A program made the position numbers and the translations under genes. Positions 1 to 12,580 of a stretch of 64,000 nt of DNA are shown here, piece after piece. The DNA is taken from positions 6,820,001 through 6,884,000 of the forward strand of contig JASJZC010000004.1 of assembly GCA_037178855.1 (NCBI GenBank), in the 5' to 3' direction. The notes below the pieces were generated by a model. It saw nothing but the letters and a program-made list of their open reading frames with translations, searched no databases and had not been told where the DNA came from. Numbering within the stretch: position 1 is the stretch's first letter; each line of letters opens with the position of its first letter. The stretch is from Oscheius sp. JU75 (lineage: Eukaryota; Nematoda; Chromadorea; Rhabditida; Rhabditidae).

Positions 1-646
1 ATCAGAAATAGTGAACTGGGTCTTACACAAATCTAAACAAGTATTTTTTTTTTTGCTTTTTGCACGTTTCATTATGCAATAAATCATTTTTTCCGTTCAA
101 TTTTCCTCCCCAGAATTCCTCAAAAACTAGATCAAAATATATGACTTTTCTGAAACATTTCTCACACCACTCAAGGCTAAAAAAATCTTTAAAAAACCCA
201 CCTTGAGCATTTTGTCTCGCTCCTCCTGTCCTCAACAGCGGGGTTTGACTTGACGAGCAGGCAGTACTTGCTCCCGCCACGCTCGGGATCAAACTTGCCG
301 CCAAGGGGGCCATTAGACGGCCCAAGCTGGCAGTTTTATTGAGCATGAGCATAAAAAAAAGTTTGGGGCCCTTAGCCTAAAAATTAAGGGGCCACTTTCA
401 TCAGCTTCGTGCGCGTTTTAACGGGCGCGATACGCAATTGCGTATTTCAGGTATTTTAAGACGAAACCTGTTAGAAAATCACTCTAAAAACATAAAACTT
501 AGGGTGAAACTTTATGCCACGATAAATGTACAAAATCTGTATGGGTGAGTATCGGGTTTTGGAGGTATACTGTACGGGGGGAGGATCTAAAATAAAACCC
601 GTAGGGCAATGAGAAAAAATAGGGGGCAAAAAAAATGTGAGTAAAT
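1..646. other. 3' flank of the coiled-coil gene, no gene seen
   Basis: No exon-like coding stretch was found. A minus-strand AATAAA (TTTATT on the plus strand, about 335-340) lies about 300 bases past the stop codon of the neighbouring minus-strand coiled-coil gene and may be its polyadenylation signal. The open frame covering 23-352 is AT-rich at its end and resembles no protein known to me, so I treat it as chance. Confidence 0.4.
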
Positions 647-3600
647 CTATGTGGGACGAGGCTGATTTTCTTTGTTGTGACCGGCCCGGTAATCCTGGTG
701 GACTTGGTGGAAGGCGGCCCGGAGCTCGTCTGTCGAACGGTCGCGCATCATCTGGAATGAGGATTATTTAGGCGGGAAAATGTAGTGCTACAGAGCCATT
801 TCTTTGTTTTCCGGCTATTCCGCTGCCTTGCTTCCAAAACAATTTACGGCCCTACAACAATGTTTATCAGTCTCAGATTATTGCATACACTTTCTCAGCT
901 CATTAAAATGTACAAAATGACATTTGCCTGATCTCAAAATGATAGAAGGGAATAGTTTGTCGTTGAGCGGACTCGAACCCGAGTCGCGCGGGTCTTAACA
1001 ATACACCAACTTTTGCGCTAAAACTTTGAAGCTCTGTAACTTTGTTTGGAGTAAGGGTACCCCTAATATGATATATTCTTACTCAGCTTGAAATCTTTTA
1101 GAACGACATCATAAAAACATGAAAAAATTATTGTAGAATTTTCTGTGGAGTTTTATTTTTGACAGGTTTGGCAAGCCAGGGCAGAAGAGCGTCGAACGGT
1201 TCAAAATGGTGGCGACGCTAGGGACTGGTCATCTACTTGATTACCTTTAAGCAGTTTTTTTTTGAGTTAATTACAAAACTCAAATTACACTAACAGTGAC
1301 TCTTACCTGATTATAGTTCCTTCCCATCTCCCTGATCGTCTTGTTCTGCTCGTCGTCGTCCCTCTTCCAGCCGGGAATCTGGGCGTTCAGATGCCGAAGA
1401 TTGCTCTAAATCTGTATTTCACCTTATTTTTTTATATGGTACCTCCGCCACGAGCCCGAGCTCCCTTTTCGAGCTGACATTCGCGAGATCCATCAAAATC
1501 TTGTCCAAAACCTGCTGGCGCTGCGAATTGCGGTCTTTCAGCTTCTCGACGGCCGTCTTGTACTGGTCCATGTACTCGATACAGCAGCGCATCGTTTCCT
1601 GGTTGTATCTCTTCACCTTGACCTCGTGCTCCAGCTTCAGATTGAGCGATTTTTCGGCGTCGACCAGCCGGGACACTGAATATGTCATTTTAGTTATTTT
1701 AGGGGGAATTTGCCCGCGTGTCTCTTTCTGCCTACGGCCTATTTTTCCAGAACTACCAGGGTTCGAAACCGCCCGGGGTCAAAACAAAAAAGTATGATTT
1801 GTAGAGTTCTTCGAACTAAGCTGAGAATTGGACAGGTTTACAAGCATTCTAGCTCAGAAGGAGCAATAGCCGACTTTTTTCGGTCATATTTGGTTCGTTA
1901 TACCTACCAAGAAATCTTCTCGGAGTAAAGTTAGCATCAAGTTCATTCATTTCCGATGCACATTTTGTGCACAAATTGAGTCGTTTTCAGTCCGAAAACA
2001 TGAGAAAGAAAAGCAAAAAATATCATAGCCCGATGCGGGGCTCGAACCCGCGACAGCCAGATTAAGAGTCTGGTGCTCTACCGACTGAGCTAACCGGGCT
2101 GATGCGTGCCGTCAAGGCCAATGGGGTTGAGATTCTTTTGGGCGCAAAACCAACCTTTCAAATCCGCCTCGACGAGCCTCCTCGAGTAGTCCATGTTCTC
2201 CAATCTGATGTTGTGTTGACTGGTTAGTAAGTCCTCCTGTTGCCTTTTCAGTCTCTCCACGTCGGCCTCCGCGGCTCGGAGCCTTTGATGCAGACGCATC
2301 TCCTCGTCGTGCTGCTCGTCAATATCGCGGTCTCTTTCCTTCAAATTGTCATTTTGGAATAAAGGATAAAAAAAATTTACGGCTATCATGGCAGTCACTT
2401 GGCGCAGACCCTCCATAGACTCTTTGTACTGCGTCTCGACGTGCTTCAGCTTTGTGACTTCTTCTTGGAGGCGGGCGAGCTGGCCTTGGCGAGTCTCTAT
2501 GATGTTTCTAGAAAAAAAACGTCATAATTCAGCAGTTTCATGTATTTTTCGACAAGAAACCAAGTTTTTACGTTTAAAGGGCTGAAAAACAAGAGTTTAG
2601 GGTACAGAAAACGGCTGTCAAACACCTATATCTGAAAATAGACATCATGAAAAGTTTTCAGACGATTTTAGACAGGTTTTTGGACAGAAAACTCGAGAAA
2701 ATGAGCTGAAAAGAAGTTTTTTTTTTTTGTTTTTGACTGCTCTCTAGAATTGGACGCAACAAAATGGGTAAAAGCTAGCCAGATTCAAAGGGATTTTGAG
2801 GTACTCGGACATGTTCTTGGCAGTATCTTGAAGAGTTTTAAAACCAAAATTCAGCATACAGTGACTGTAAAAATGAGAAAAGATCGACCTACCTAGCCTC
2901 TCCCAGATCGGCCTTCAGATTTGTGATGTTCATATTGAGATTCTCGTTGGCTCGTCTCTCGTCATCCAGCTCCAATTCCATCTTTTGCGACCGGCTATGG
3001 TATTCGAATTTGTCCCTTCTCTCCTCATTTAGCCTTTGCTTCATCTCCTCCACCTGCTCCTCCAGCTTCTTCTCGCGTTTCTCGATAAATTGGCCGATTT
3101 GCAGCGAGTAGTCGGATATCTAAATTAGCAGGAATTAGCCGAAGTTCATTCCGAAATTGCTCTCAGTTCAAAAATTGGTTTTTTAGGAAACAAGACGACT
3201 TTATATATAACTTTACGATGTTCTGTAAAGTCATAGCTTTTGATGTTTTCTACAGCTTTCCAGTACATTAAAAAAATTCGAAAAAAAAACGTTAATGCAT
3301 GCGATTTGCGATTAGTAGACCATTTTTGGCCGAAAACTTTTCGCGGAATGAAAAATTTAAAAAACAAAACTTACAGCAGAATCAGCTCCACCAGCTCGAA
3401 GGAACTTGCCAGTGAGCTGTAGAATGTTGTAAGACAACGTGGAGCGGCCTTTGGTCTAGAATTGGGTCAAATATCCAAAGACTTGGTGGGAAAATTACGC
3501 GATAGAAGTTTTCCAAGGCGTCGGCCACCTTGGCGCAGCTATCGGCCTGCTCACTCGTCTGACTATCCGGGAGGGAGAGCACGTCGTGACGGTCGATTCG

Positions 3601-6600
3601 GAGCGATTTGAGGGCTTCTATTAGGCTCTAAACTAGCATTTTAGCTGAAAAAGAGGATAAGTTACAGAGGGGAGGTCCTTGCGAAGAGACTCGGGCAGAA
3701 GCTCCCAGACAGTCGAGCTGCCGAACGCTGAGGCGACTTCCTGGAAGCAAAATATTATATTAAAGGGACTGTGACATTGCGAGTATATGGGTGTCCCCGG
3801 GCACGACTTTTGTAGTTGTGTCCGCGACGAACTTCCCTAAAAATCAATCTTTTGCATTTTTCGGCACTTCACATTTTCAGCCTAAGAAAGAGAGAGAAGA
3901 ACAGCGTTTCCTTAATTTCCTTCATTATTTTCGTCATTTTTGATGTTGAAGTAGATGTTTCTAGGGTAATATTCGTCGCTGAGTCGATTAAGAACACTTA
4001 AAAGTCATGAAAGCGTGTGTAAAGTACCGGAAAATGTAAAAATAATGATTTTCAGGAAAATTGATAGTCTAGTAAAACAAAGGTATTGAAATTTTGAAAT
4101 TTTAAGTTACTTTGTTAAGTTTTACCACGAGACACAGTAAACCTAAAGCATATTCTGGCCAGAAAGTTCTCGTTTGCCTCCAATACGGTCTGATTCTGAC
4201 CGCAATTCAGGCCACTTTCTGTCGCTTTTGACATGGGAACTATTCTAATTGTAAATGCAACATTTTCGTTTTCAGCGCAATCACATGGCCGATCCTCGCA
4301 GCCAGCTTCTAGTTAAAAGCTCATAATTCGACGGATCCTTCAAATCCTTTGCTCAAATCCAGTACTTTTATGGACATAATCCCTGGAATCTAACAATCAT
4401 TATTTTAGTAACGGCAATAGTGAGCCAATCATCTCCATTTTTTTTTTTCGAAAAATCGTGCTCATTTGCGGAACCACATGGCCAGATTGTGATCATCGAA
4501 TTTGTCTATATTTTATACCTCTTTCACCATTTAAAAAAAAAACCAACCTGCTGCTGCATTCTGGCATGCAGGGCCCTATAGCTCTCATTTGTCGTCTCCA
4601 GCTTGTGCACGAGGTCATTTATTTCGATCTGATGAAGGCTCTTGCACTGATCGAATTCCTCGACGAGCTTCGCATTCGTCAGCTCACTATGCGCCAGCTC
4701 GTCGTTGATCGTGCGCAAGCTTCTCTCTATCTTTGTCTTAAGATTTTTCACTATTTCAAGTTAAAAAAAAAACCTTACAATTTCAGCCTCCTGCTCTCTA
4801 ATAACCTGCATTTTTCGCTCCAAATCAGTCCGGAGGGTTTCGGCCGAGCCGGCAACGATCATAAGGGACTCCTTCTCCTTTTCAAGGAAACTTAAATCGT
4901 GATTCTTATGCGCGAGCTCGGTTTTAAGAAGCTCCATCTCGTCGTGCAGGCGCTGGAATTCGGCTCGGGAGGGTCGCGTCTTCATTTCCTGGAAAAAAGA
5001 ATCATTTTTGTGTTTAGGATGGCATAAAAAAGGAAAATCACCAATGGGATTCGATTCAAATACTAACCGCTTTCAACATTGCCTTAGCTACCAGATTGGA
5101 CGAGATCGCAGCAAAACAACTGTCAATTGATTTTTCAGAAAACTAAGGAAATGACTCATTTTTCCGAGCCAATTTCATTCCTCGGTTCAAGTTTTCAAAA
5201 ATAAAAAAAAGCTAAGGTTGAAATTCGGGTCGGAAAAAAAATTTTCCAGCAAAAAGCTCCAGCGGCGATCCGAGCCAGATACTAACTGCTCTTGACGTTG
5301 CTCCAGCTACCAGCTCGGACAAAAAAATAACTTACGCCTCGGAGATAGTCAATATCTTTCGTGAGCTGTCCGTTCAGTCTCTCGAGCTCTTCGTGCTTCT
5401 TCTCGTCGTACGTGTTCTGGTGGGCAGCCTTCTCCAGATTGGTTATTATGTCCTTGGCCTGGGCGAGCTTCTGCTGAGTGGCGAAGAGATCCTCGGTCAT
5501 TTTTGTGTGCTCTCTGGAAATTTAAAGACAGGTAAACGAGAAGACCCAGTTCAAAGCCAATGTGACTTTCTCAACCCTCTAGGCCCTGATTCTATTTGCT
5601 TTGGGACGATCAAATGTGAGGAAAGTTCTTGGGACGATGGTCAAATGTTTTTATATCGATTTCTTATCAGTCCGCAGCCATTTTATCCTCTCAGCCTGCC
5701 ATTGATAACTAGGCTGTCAAACAGTTACTGTCATCTATCTTTCCTGTATATATGAATGTGTCAGGTTGTTCCTCACTGCTAATCCGTCACCACTTCTCCT
5801 CTTTTCGTCAATTTTCTCCGGTACTTTTAATTGATTTGCTGTCAACCTGTCCGATAAGTTTTCTATTTGGTTTGTGACCCTTTTTCGGAAACAAACAGAC
5901 ATACTGAGAACTAACTTTTGCTTCATCGCAAACTCCTTCCTAATTGTTTCCACCTGTCCGGATGCCTCGAGCTCCTTCTTGGCCAGGTCGTCAATCGTCG
6001 ACTCGAGATCCGCTATTTTCTTCTTCTCCTTCTCCAGATCCTCTGCCAGCCTATCACATTTCGTTTGAATCATGGCCTTTTCGTCCTAAATCCATCATTT
6101 TGACCAAAATTAAGCGAAATTGACATCATGGGCTCGGATCCTCATCTCGACCGCTTCCAGCTCTTTTTTAGTCGCATTGATGAGTTCATCGGAGGCGGTC
6201 AGCTGTTGCTGGAGAGCTGTTTTTTCCTGCTCTAGGAGGAGAACCCTTTCGGATGCATCTTGTTGCTGAAGGAGGAACTGTTCTCTGAGCTCTTGAATTT
6301 TCTTCTCGTTGCTGGATTCGAGGGATTGGAGGTCGGTCTAAAGAATATATGATACAATTAAAGGGACAGTACGGTTGTGGGCAAACGGCGCGCTTTTTGT
6401 AGAAGCCGTGTCCCGTCACGATCACCCCCAAATATTATTATTTTGTGTTTTCGATGCTTTACGCTCATTTTCTCGACAGTGTTTAATCAATTCCGCGTCG
6501 AATTCTAGAACAGTCTACTCAGACAAAAAAGTTCGAGAAACATGGATAAAATTGGCTTCGACTAGAATTTGATTAAACACTTTTTCAAAAGTCTATAAAA

Positions 6601-8517
6601 AAAAGTAAAAACCCACAATGAGCTTCAGCTGTTCTTCAATCAGCTTCGTCTTCTCGGTCAGTTCTTTTTCCAACCGCTTTGTATTGTCGAGCTTCTTCCT
6701 TTGGTCTGAGCATTCTGTCTCCAGTTCCTCGTACTGTCGATGCTTGTCCTCGAGTCTCGAGTCCAGATCTCGATTCAGCTCTTGGAGTCTCTCCAGCTCG
6801 TTTTGGGTGGGTCTGGCCATTAATTCCTAGAATTTTTTTCGCATTTTCACAAAAAAATACATGAAAATTCTTACATTTTTAAGCTCGACCACCACTTGAG
6901 AGAGCTCCTCATGCATCTTTTCGAGTCTCTTCTTCTCCGAGTCGTTTTGACGGCTTGACTCTTCAAATTCGGTTATTTTGGCCTTGGCCACGGTCAATTC
7001 CCTAAAGATTAGAAATCTTGACGTAAAAAATGTCTATAAAAATACGTTTGGAGAATCTCGATTCGGTCAGCGGTACGGGTTTCAGAGACGGCGAGATCGG
7101 TTTTGGTTTGGGAGAGCTCCCTATTGGCTTGGGCCAGCTCCGAAGTCAGATCGTTGATTTTGAGGCGGTTATCCTAAAAAATTTGAGGGTATTAGAAGGA
7201 CTGATAGGTAAATAAACAAAACTTAACATTTTCTAACTTTTTTTTCTACCACAGCTAGCTCTACTGTAAAGGCTTCTATAACATTTCAAGCAACAAGTTA
7301 GTGATGGAAATCGCATCTGGGTCAGGCAAAACTCGTACCGACTGGCTCGAGGTGTTTCGAGTGCATGCCTGATCTGGGTCGCTCAAAATCAGAGTCCGAC
7401 TCGCTAACCACCAAGCTATTCGGAAGTTTCAAAAGAGGGAGAGAAATAGACTCTGACCTGTTCCATATCGTCCAGCCTTCTCTCCAACTTTGCCTTTTCT
7501 TCAGCCAGACCGGCCAGCTCGGCCCGGGCCTTCTCCAGATAACCCATCACCTCCGTTTGTTCCCTCTCCAGATCTGCATTGCTCTCCTGGAGTTTCAGCT
7601 TTTCCTCGGCGAATTGGCTCTGCATTTCCGCGATTTTCTGGAACTTATCGATGGAAATAGTACACGAAAATGGTACCTGTTGGTGCAGCTCCGTCAGCTG
7701 CTTGAGTCGGCCGATTTCCTCGGTCTTTGTGAGAATTTCTGCCTCCTTCTCGGCCAGGCCCTTCTTGGCCTCTTCCAAAGCCACATCGCGGCCTTCGAGA
7801 TTGAACTGGAGGTCCTGGATATGACGATACGACTCGTGTAGACTATCCTCCAGCTTCTTGGTGTCTTTTTCATGCTTCTTCTTATCGATCGCTGCCCTCT
7901 CGGTCTTGATCACCTCGCGGATGTCTTCTATTAAGATATGTATTATTAGGGACGTTTCGCTGCGCACCAACTCTTCACTGTGCTCGTCGATACGTAGATC
8001 GAGAAGTCTCAAATCATGCTGCTCTATCGCCGGCTCCAGTTAGAGAGTTGGTGCGCTCCTTTTCAATTACGGCTCTTTCTATGATAGAAATGCGGTCACT
8101 ACATGTCATTTCAAAAAGAGACAAAGTGCATTGTAAGGACAGAATAAACTGGCATAGACACCTGATATTGCTGTCATTCAAGTCTGTAACTATTATTTTT
8201 CATGGATTTGCCATTCTACTGCCAATTGAAACATTTCTCTATTCAATTTACGAAAAAAAATAGTGAAAACCTACGATCTGTATGTGTATGAGAGGCTCTA
8301 GATCTCGGGCTGTTCTGTCCGAATGGCGAAGGGGCTCGATTTAAAGCCGATTGGTCGAGATTTTCTCTGAATTTCGACTAAAAATACAAGAAAAAGGACG
8401 AAAAACTTACGGGAAGTGTTCACGTAGCGGTACTCGTCGATGCGAGCTCACCGGAGTCGAGGTTTCTGGAAAGTCGTCTCGCGGCGTCGGATGGCCACTG
8501 TCTGGGTCATCCCCCAT
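647..8517 (-). CDS. long coiled-coil protein, possibly centrosomal or cytoskeletal (about 19 exons)
   Basis: Spliced minus-strand gene of roughly 900-1000 residues. The chosen ATG (8515-8517) follows a TATTCAG acceptor-like sequence, so it may be trans-spliced. The first two exons encode a Ser/Pro-rich, non-helical head containing MGDDPDSGHPTPRDDF. From about 8040 down to 1310 nearly every exon is heptad-like, charged (E/K/R/Q) coiled coil. A less helical segment near 3720-3400 contains VWELLPESLRKDLP and KVADALENFYR. Two exons open with similar motifs, MARPTQNELERLQ (about 6830) and MKTRPSRAEFQRLH (about 4985). RPT/RPS-x-x-E motifs of this kind occur in centrosomal coiled-coil proteins such as CEP135, but I cannot name the family. 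The last exon (about 751-647) ends in AGHNKENQPRPT. Introns hold two MITE copies, a tRNA-Lys and a tRNA-like element. Small exons near 8040-7930 and 3400-3370 are the least certain parts. Confidence 0.82.
959..1025 (-). repeat. monomeric tRNA-like element
   Basis: The reverse complement carries an A-box-like TAGCGCAAAAGTTGG and a perfect B-box core GGGTTCGAGTCC at tRNA spacing. No convincing acceptor or anticodon stem forms, so it is a tRNA-derived repeat or tRNA pseudogene rather than a working tRNA. It lies in an intron of the coiled-coil gene, in sense orientation. Confidence 0.6.
2027..2099 (-). tRNA. tRNA-Lys (anticodon CUU)
   Basis: The reverse complement folds as a standard cloverleaf. 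Acceptor stem GCCCGGT pairs with ATCGGGC (one G-U). The D-arm is AGCTCAGTCGGTAGAGC. The anticodon stem CCAGA/TCTGG encloses CTCTTAA, giving anticodon CTT. The T-arm is CGCGGGTTCGAGCCCCGC. The A and B boxes are intact, there is no intron, and the sequence resembles eukaryotic tRNA-Lys(CUU). The discriminator base reads T, which is unusual. The gene sits in a coiled-coil gene intron, on the same strand as the host, between exons ending near 2142 and starting near 1679. Confidence 0.95.
3762..4040. repeat. fold-back MITE-like element, copy 1
   Basis: The element begins ATTAAAGGGACTGTGACATT, then GGTGTCCCC, CGCGACGAACTTCCCTAAAAA and GCATTTTTCGG. After a centre with AAGAACAGCGT, the opposite arm carries GTCGCTGAGTCGATTAAGAACAC and GTGTGTAAAG. 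The same modules recur in the other copies listed here. It lies in an intron of the coiled-coil gene. Boundaries are approximate. Confidence 0.75.
6356..6600. repeat. fold-back MITE-like element, copy 2
   Basis: Begins CAATTAAAGGGACAGTACGG, followed by CTTTTTGTAGA, TTTTCGATGCTTTACGC and GTGTTTAATCAATTCCGCGTC. The second arm ends with GATTAAACACTTTTTCAAAAG. It lies in an intron of the coiled-coil gene. Right boundary uncertain. Confidence 0.7.
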
Positions 8518-9336
8518 CTGAATATCGAAAAAATTCTCTTGGAAAAAAGGCAAAAATTGACGAAAAGTGAGAGAAACAACAAATTCGAGCGCATATTCAA
8601 ATTGGCGGGAGAGCGGACGTGTTACGCAACAAACAACAGCTTGCACCTGCTACGGGGTCGATTTCATAGCTGGAGAGTTTCGCAAAATGGATATTCTTCC
8701 CTTTAAAACTTCTAAACACAGAGCCAGAAGCATTGTACCTGGAAACCCTGCCAAAAAAGGGTCTTTGGAGTCAAACTACGATAATTTCTGCTTCTACGCA
8801 TGAGGAAAGTAGTCTAGAGCCTTGAGAAGAGCCAATTATATTGACAGAATCAGTAAAAACCCTAGACAAATGAGTGAGACGTGAAATTATCAAGCCGATC
8901 ATAAGCCTTGCAGGAGCCTATTTGTATGGCTCTTCTTGTATTTCTATCGTTATTTCTTTATGCCAATGATAGTTAACACGGTATGGGAGTTTTTTATCGA
9001 GGAAGTACAGGTAAACATTGTGTAAAATTGGAGGAAAATGAGATGTAATCGGCGGCGAAAAGAATTTCAGAATTTCAAATGGACAAAGTTTCCCGCGAAA
9101 AAATATTTGCGAGGTAAATTACATTTGTGGAAGAAAATTGCTGTTTTACGTTTTCTCTCAGTTTCTTTGCGTTTTCCAATTCAGGTTTAGCGGAGAAAAG
9201 CTGATTCTTAGATGAGACAAAAGTATTCAATAATCTTTATTTTCAAAAAAAAAAGAAAATACAATGAGCTGTCTTGGACTGCATTAAGGTATGTAAGTAG
9301 ACATTCTGTAATTACAATAAAAGAAGACCCGTGTGT
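8518..9336. other. spacer between two minus-strand genes
   Basis: No supported exon was found. A minus-strand AATAAAG (plus strand CTTTATT, near 9234-9240) is a likely polyadenylation signal for the zinc-ribbon gene whose stop lies at 9337. The rest is AT-rich spacer. Confidence 0.5.
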
Positions 9337-10400
9337 TCAAGATGGCTGTGAGATGGAAAGTGAAAAAGAGGAGATTTCAGTGATCTGGTAGCTGCGACAG
9401 ATCGTATTGGGACACTCTCGGATATCCATCAGAGAGAGCTTCATAGGGTGCTGGTCACAGACGCGAACCACTCGGCCAAGACACTCATAGCCGCATCTGA
9501 ACTTTTGGTGACTCTCTGTCTCTCTGCCTTTCTGGTCCTCAGTCTCTGTCTCTCTGACTCTCTGTTTCTCCGTCCCTCTGCTTTTCTATCTCTGTCACCC
9601 TATTTGTCTGTCTCTTTGTCTTTATGTCTCTCTCTTTCTTTTTCTCTGTATCTCACTTACCGCTGACAGATGACATGTGTCTCAGGTCTGGCACAGATGC
9701 AGTCCTTCTGAATTTCTGTCTTGGGACTGAAACGGTTCGTGAGAGACAGAGACTGTGCTCCGTTCTTTGGAGATACAACTCGTGGCTCGGACTAAAGCTG
9801 ACTGTGTCTCTGACAGTGACAGTGGCCTACCACAGTGAGTTCAGCAACCTTTTGAATGAGAGGCACTGGTGCCTTGGGAGGATTGTTCCTCGGCCGGCTA
9901 TTCTTCTTCTCCTTGAGAGAATCCGGCTTTGGAACGATTTCAGCCATCAGAGGACGAGGAGGCGTCTTCTGATGCGGTTGTTTTTTGGTCGGCTTGACAT
10001 TTTCTTTCTTCTCGTTCGGAGACTGAGAACGGTCGCTCGGGGGCGACTTCTTTGGACTCCTCTTCGGAGCTTCGTTTTCAGTCTTCGGCTGCACCTTAAC
10101 CAGAGAATTAGACAGAGAGACCGAGAGATCGAGAGAGACATAAAGACACAGAGACAGATGCAGAGACAGTGATACAGGGACAGAGAGATCGGGAATGAGA
10201 GACAGAGAGACAGACATAATGCCCACCTTTCCCACTTCTTTAGTTCCCACAGTAGGTCCTCGTCCACCCTCCAATAGTCTTCGCGGCACGTAATAAGCTT
10301 GCGTAGGGCGTTGCTGACTGAAATCCCACGATTTTAATTGAAAAACCGTCTGCGTGACTTACGAGAGAGGACGAGGAGCGGGTGCAGCAACCGTGTCCAT
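9337..10400 (-). CDS. small Cys-rich, zinc-ribbon-like protein with basic Pro/Lys linker
   Basis: Four exons. The start at 10398-10400 follows a T-run and CTAG, a good trans-splice acceptor. Exon 1 encodes MDTVAAPAPRPLS. Exon 2 begins QQRPTQAYYVPRRLLEGG. Exon 3 is a Lys/Pro/Ser-rich disordered linker (KRSPKKSPPSDRSQS and onward). Across the last two junctions the C-terminus reads DCICARPETHVICQR, then CGYECLGRVVRVC, QHP and CPNTIC. These C-x-C and C-x2-C pairs with basic and His residues suggest one or two zinc knuckles. Reading phase is preserved at all three junctions; the exact acceptor of the second-last exon has two equivalent choices. I know similar small Cys-rich uncharacterised animal proteins only vaguely and assign no function. 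Introns carry CTCTGT-type tracts. Confidence 0.78.
9500..9660. repeat. degenerate CTCTGT tract in an intron
   Basis: About 160 bases of imperfect CTCTGT/CTCTCTGT units on the plus strand, inside the last intron of the minus-strand zinc-ribbon gene. One of many such tracts in this window. Confidence 0.8.
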
Positions 10401-11947
10401 TACCTAGAAAAAAAAAAGATGTGCTCTCACTGATTAATGGGATACAGAGAGAGAGAGTGTGTGTGTCAAGTTTAAGAGATGAGCAATACGGTTTGCTGGT
10501 CTGATCAAGAGAATGGGAGCTGACTTCTAATAGCGACAAGATCAGTCACTATCGAAAGCATCGTATAGCGACTGGTAATTGCAAAGAATTTCGGCTGATT
10601 GACGGTGTGTGGGTGGCCGTCACTTTGAATTCGTCAGCCCCCTGACCAAAAAGATTCCAATCTACTAGGAAAACAAAAGAACATGGCGGAAAAGAGAGAA
10701 ATACCCGTCTCTAATCCTCACACATTGTTGACAAATGGAAAGCGAGAAGGCCCCCACTTGAGCTGGGCACATAAGCACACCGTGAGAGCCTGGGAATAGT
10801 TTTTCTGTAGCCAAAGACAGGATCTTCTTTGCTTTGAATAGAGAAAGAGAGAAACGTAATTTTGATGGAAAAGCCGAGAAAAATCGTGTGAGACAGTACT
10901 AGACCGGAGCGTCGCTCCAAGAATGCCAGACTGTTGAGTCAGAGAGACAGAGACAGAGGGTGTTACACCAAAACAGACCAAAATTTTTGAAAACACTGTT
11001 CTGGTCAGCTGATAAGGGAACTCTAATTGACTCTGCAGACTGTTTACAAGAGGAAAAGATGACGAGTTGGGCAGGAAATTGAAAAGAGGGGAGAGGACTG
11101 CTATCAAAGACGGCCATCGAGGACTGTGAGAACGCGATAATGACCGAAAAGGAACGATCTGTTTGCTACGGAAATGAACCCGTTTCGCGCCTTTTTACTG
11201 GTGTACCGAAAGAAGTTCCAAAGAGGCAGAGAGACAAAGAGACAGGGAGACACAGGAATAGAGAGACAGAGATAAAGTTTTATATTCATGACTTCATCCC
11301 AAAGACTGATCGCCTATTTTCGACCGTCAGGCTTACTCGATGAGGCTCCTTATTTTTGTCTTCACCCTCCTAAAGGTATGCATAGGATTTCCGGTACACA
11401 GTTCCAAAGAGCAGAGGTAGTCAAAGAGAGACAGGAAGACTAAGTCTACCAAGAAACTGGCAGCAAGATTCAGAGAGTGTGCTCTGGCTGTGTTGTGATT
11501 GATAAAGAGGCCCTCTCTTTTCCAAATGGACGACAGCTGACACAATCTAGGGAGGGGGTATCTCTCTCTCTGAACAAGAGAAAACAACAAATTGGGTAAT
11601 GATCAGCTGTTGAAAGAACTACAGCTGGTTCGGGTGGGATCAACCCGCGATCGATAGCCATATCAGCCAAAATTGTGTGGTGGTTTCTCTCTCGCTGCTG
11701 GGAGAACAGATAGAGCGTATCGGGGGCAGAAGGTCTTTTGGAGAGATTAGAACAGAATACATCTGGGGCTGGATTTATAAACACAGTGGGTCAGAGCTAA
11801 TGTTTAGGGCTTCGCAGCCTATTTTCAACAAAACTGATCCTTGCAAAGCAGCTGTACCGTCTGTAATCATGTGCGGCTGGTCAGAAACTCTCCAGAAATA
11901 GGTTTCCATTGGTAGTTTCCAATAGTTAGTGAGACAAAAGAAAGGTT

Positions 11948-12020
11948 TTGCTGACTACCGGGCTCGAACCCTGGTCGTTAGAAAACAGTGCGCGCCTTAA
12001 ACCACTAATTCATCAAAGCT
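11948..12020 (-). repeat. monomeric tRNA-like element
   Basis: The reverse complement reads GATGAATTAGTGGTTTAAGG, then CCAGGGTTCGAGCCCGGTAG: a recognisable A box and perfect B box with a good T-stem (CCGGG/CCCGG-type pairing). The acceptor stem does not close. It ends GTCAGCAAAA, recalling the GGCTGACAAA end of the tandem tRNA-like elements. Confidence 0.6.
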
Positions 12021-12574
12021 AAGCCGCTCCGCAAGCTCTAGAGCTGTAGACAAAAGTCTCTTCACTTTTCGATGGTTTCTTGAAGGATTCTACTAACTTT
12101 TAGCAACACTCCCAATGGAAAGAGTGAACGGGAGAGTGAGAAAGACTATCATGGCGTTCACAAACCGGACTACAGCAGATATGGGAGCGGGTATGGGTGA
12201 AAATCTCTCTTCCCCGATTTGAAGCAATTGGCGAGAAGAGTAACAAAAAGAAGTCATGGCTCATAAAGTGTGATCTCGTTAGGATCCTACGACGCGTTTA
12301 CGACCTACTCGACTTTCTCGCTCGCTCTACAGGTGGCCCGCGGGGCAAGGTCAGGCGGGAAATGAGAATGTTCCGGAGACGTCTGTAAGAACCAAGGCAA
12401 ACAGAGAACTCATCGTAGAGAAAGAGGCCCTATTCATTGACTTCTATTGTTCGAGAGACAGTGTGACACCCGGTGGGTGGCGAACTAGTGGAGTATGGAA
12501 CGCGGAAAGAAATGAGGGCTATCTGTCTTTGTCTCTGATTACTAAGGAGGCTACAAACCTGTTCCAAACTGCAC

Positions 12575-12580
12575 TTTATT
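12575..12580 (-). terminator. polyadenylation signal AATAAA
   Basis: TTTATT on the plus strand reads AATAAA on the minus strand, 63-68 bases past the stop codon of the small Met/Pro/Cys-rich ORF. This spacing supports that ORF being transcribed. Confidence 0.55.
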
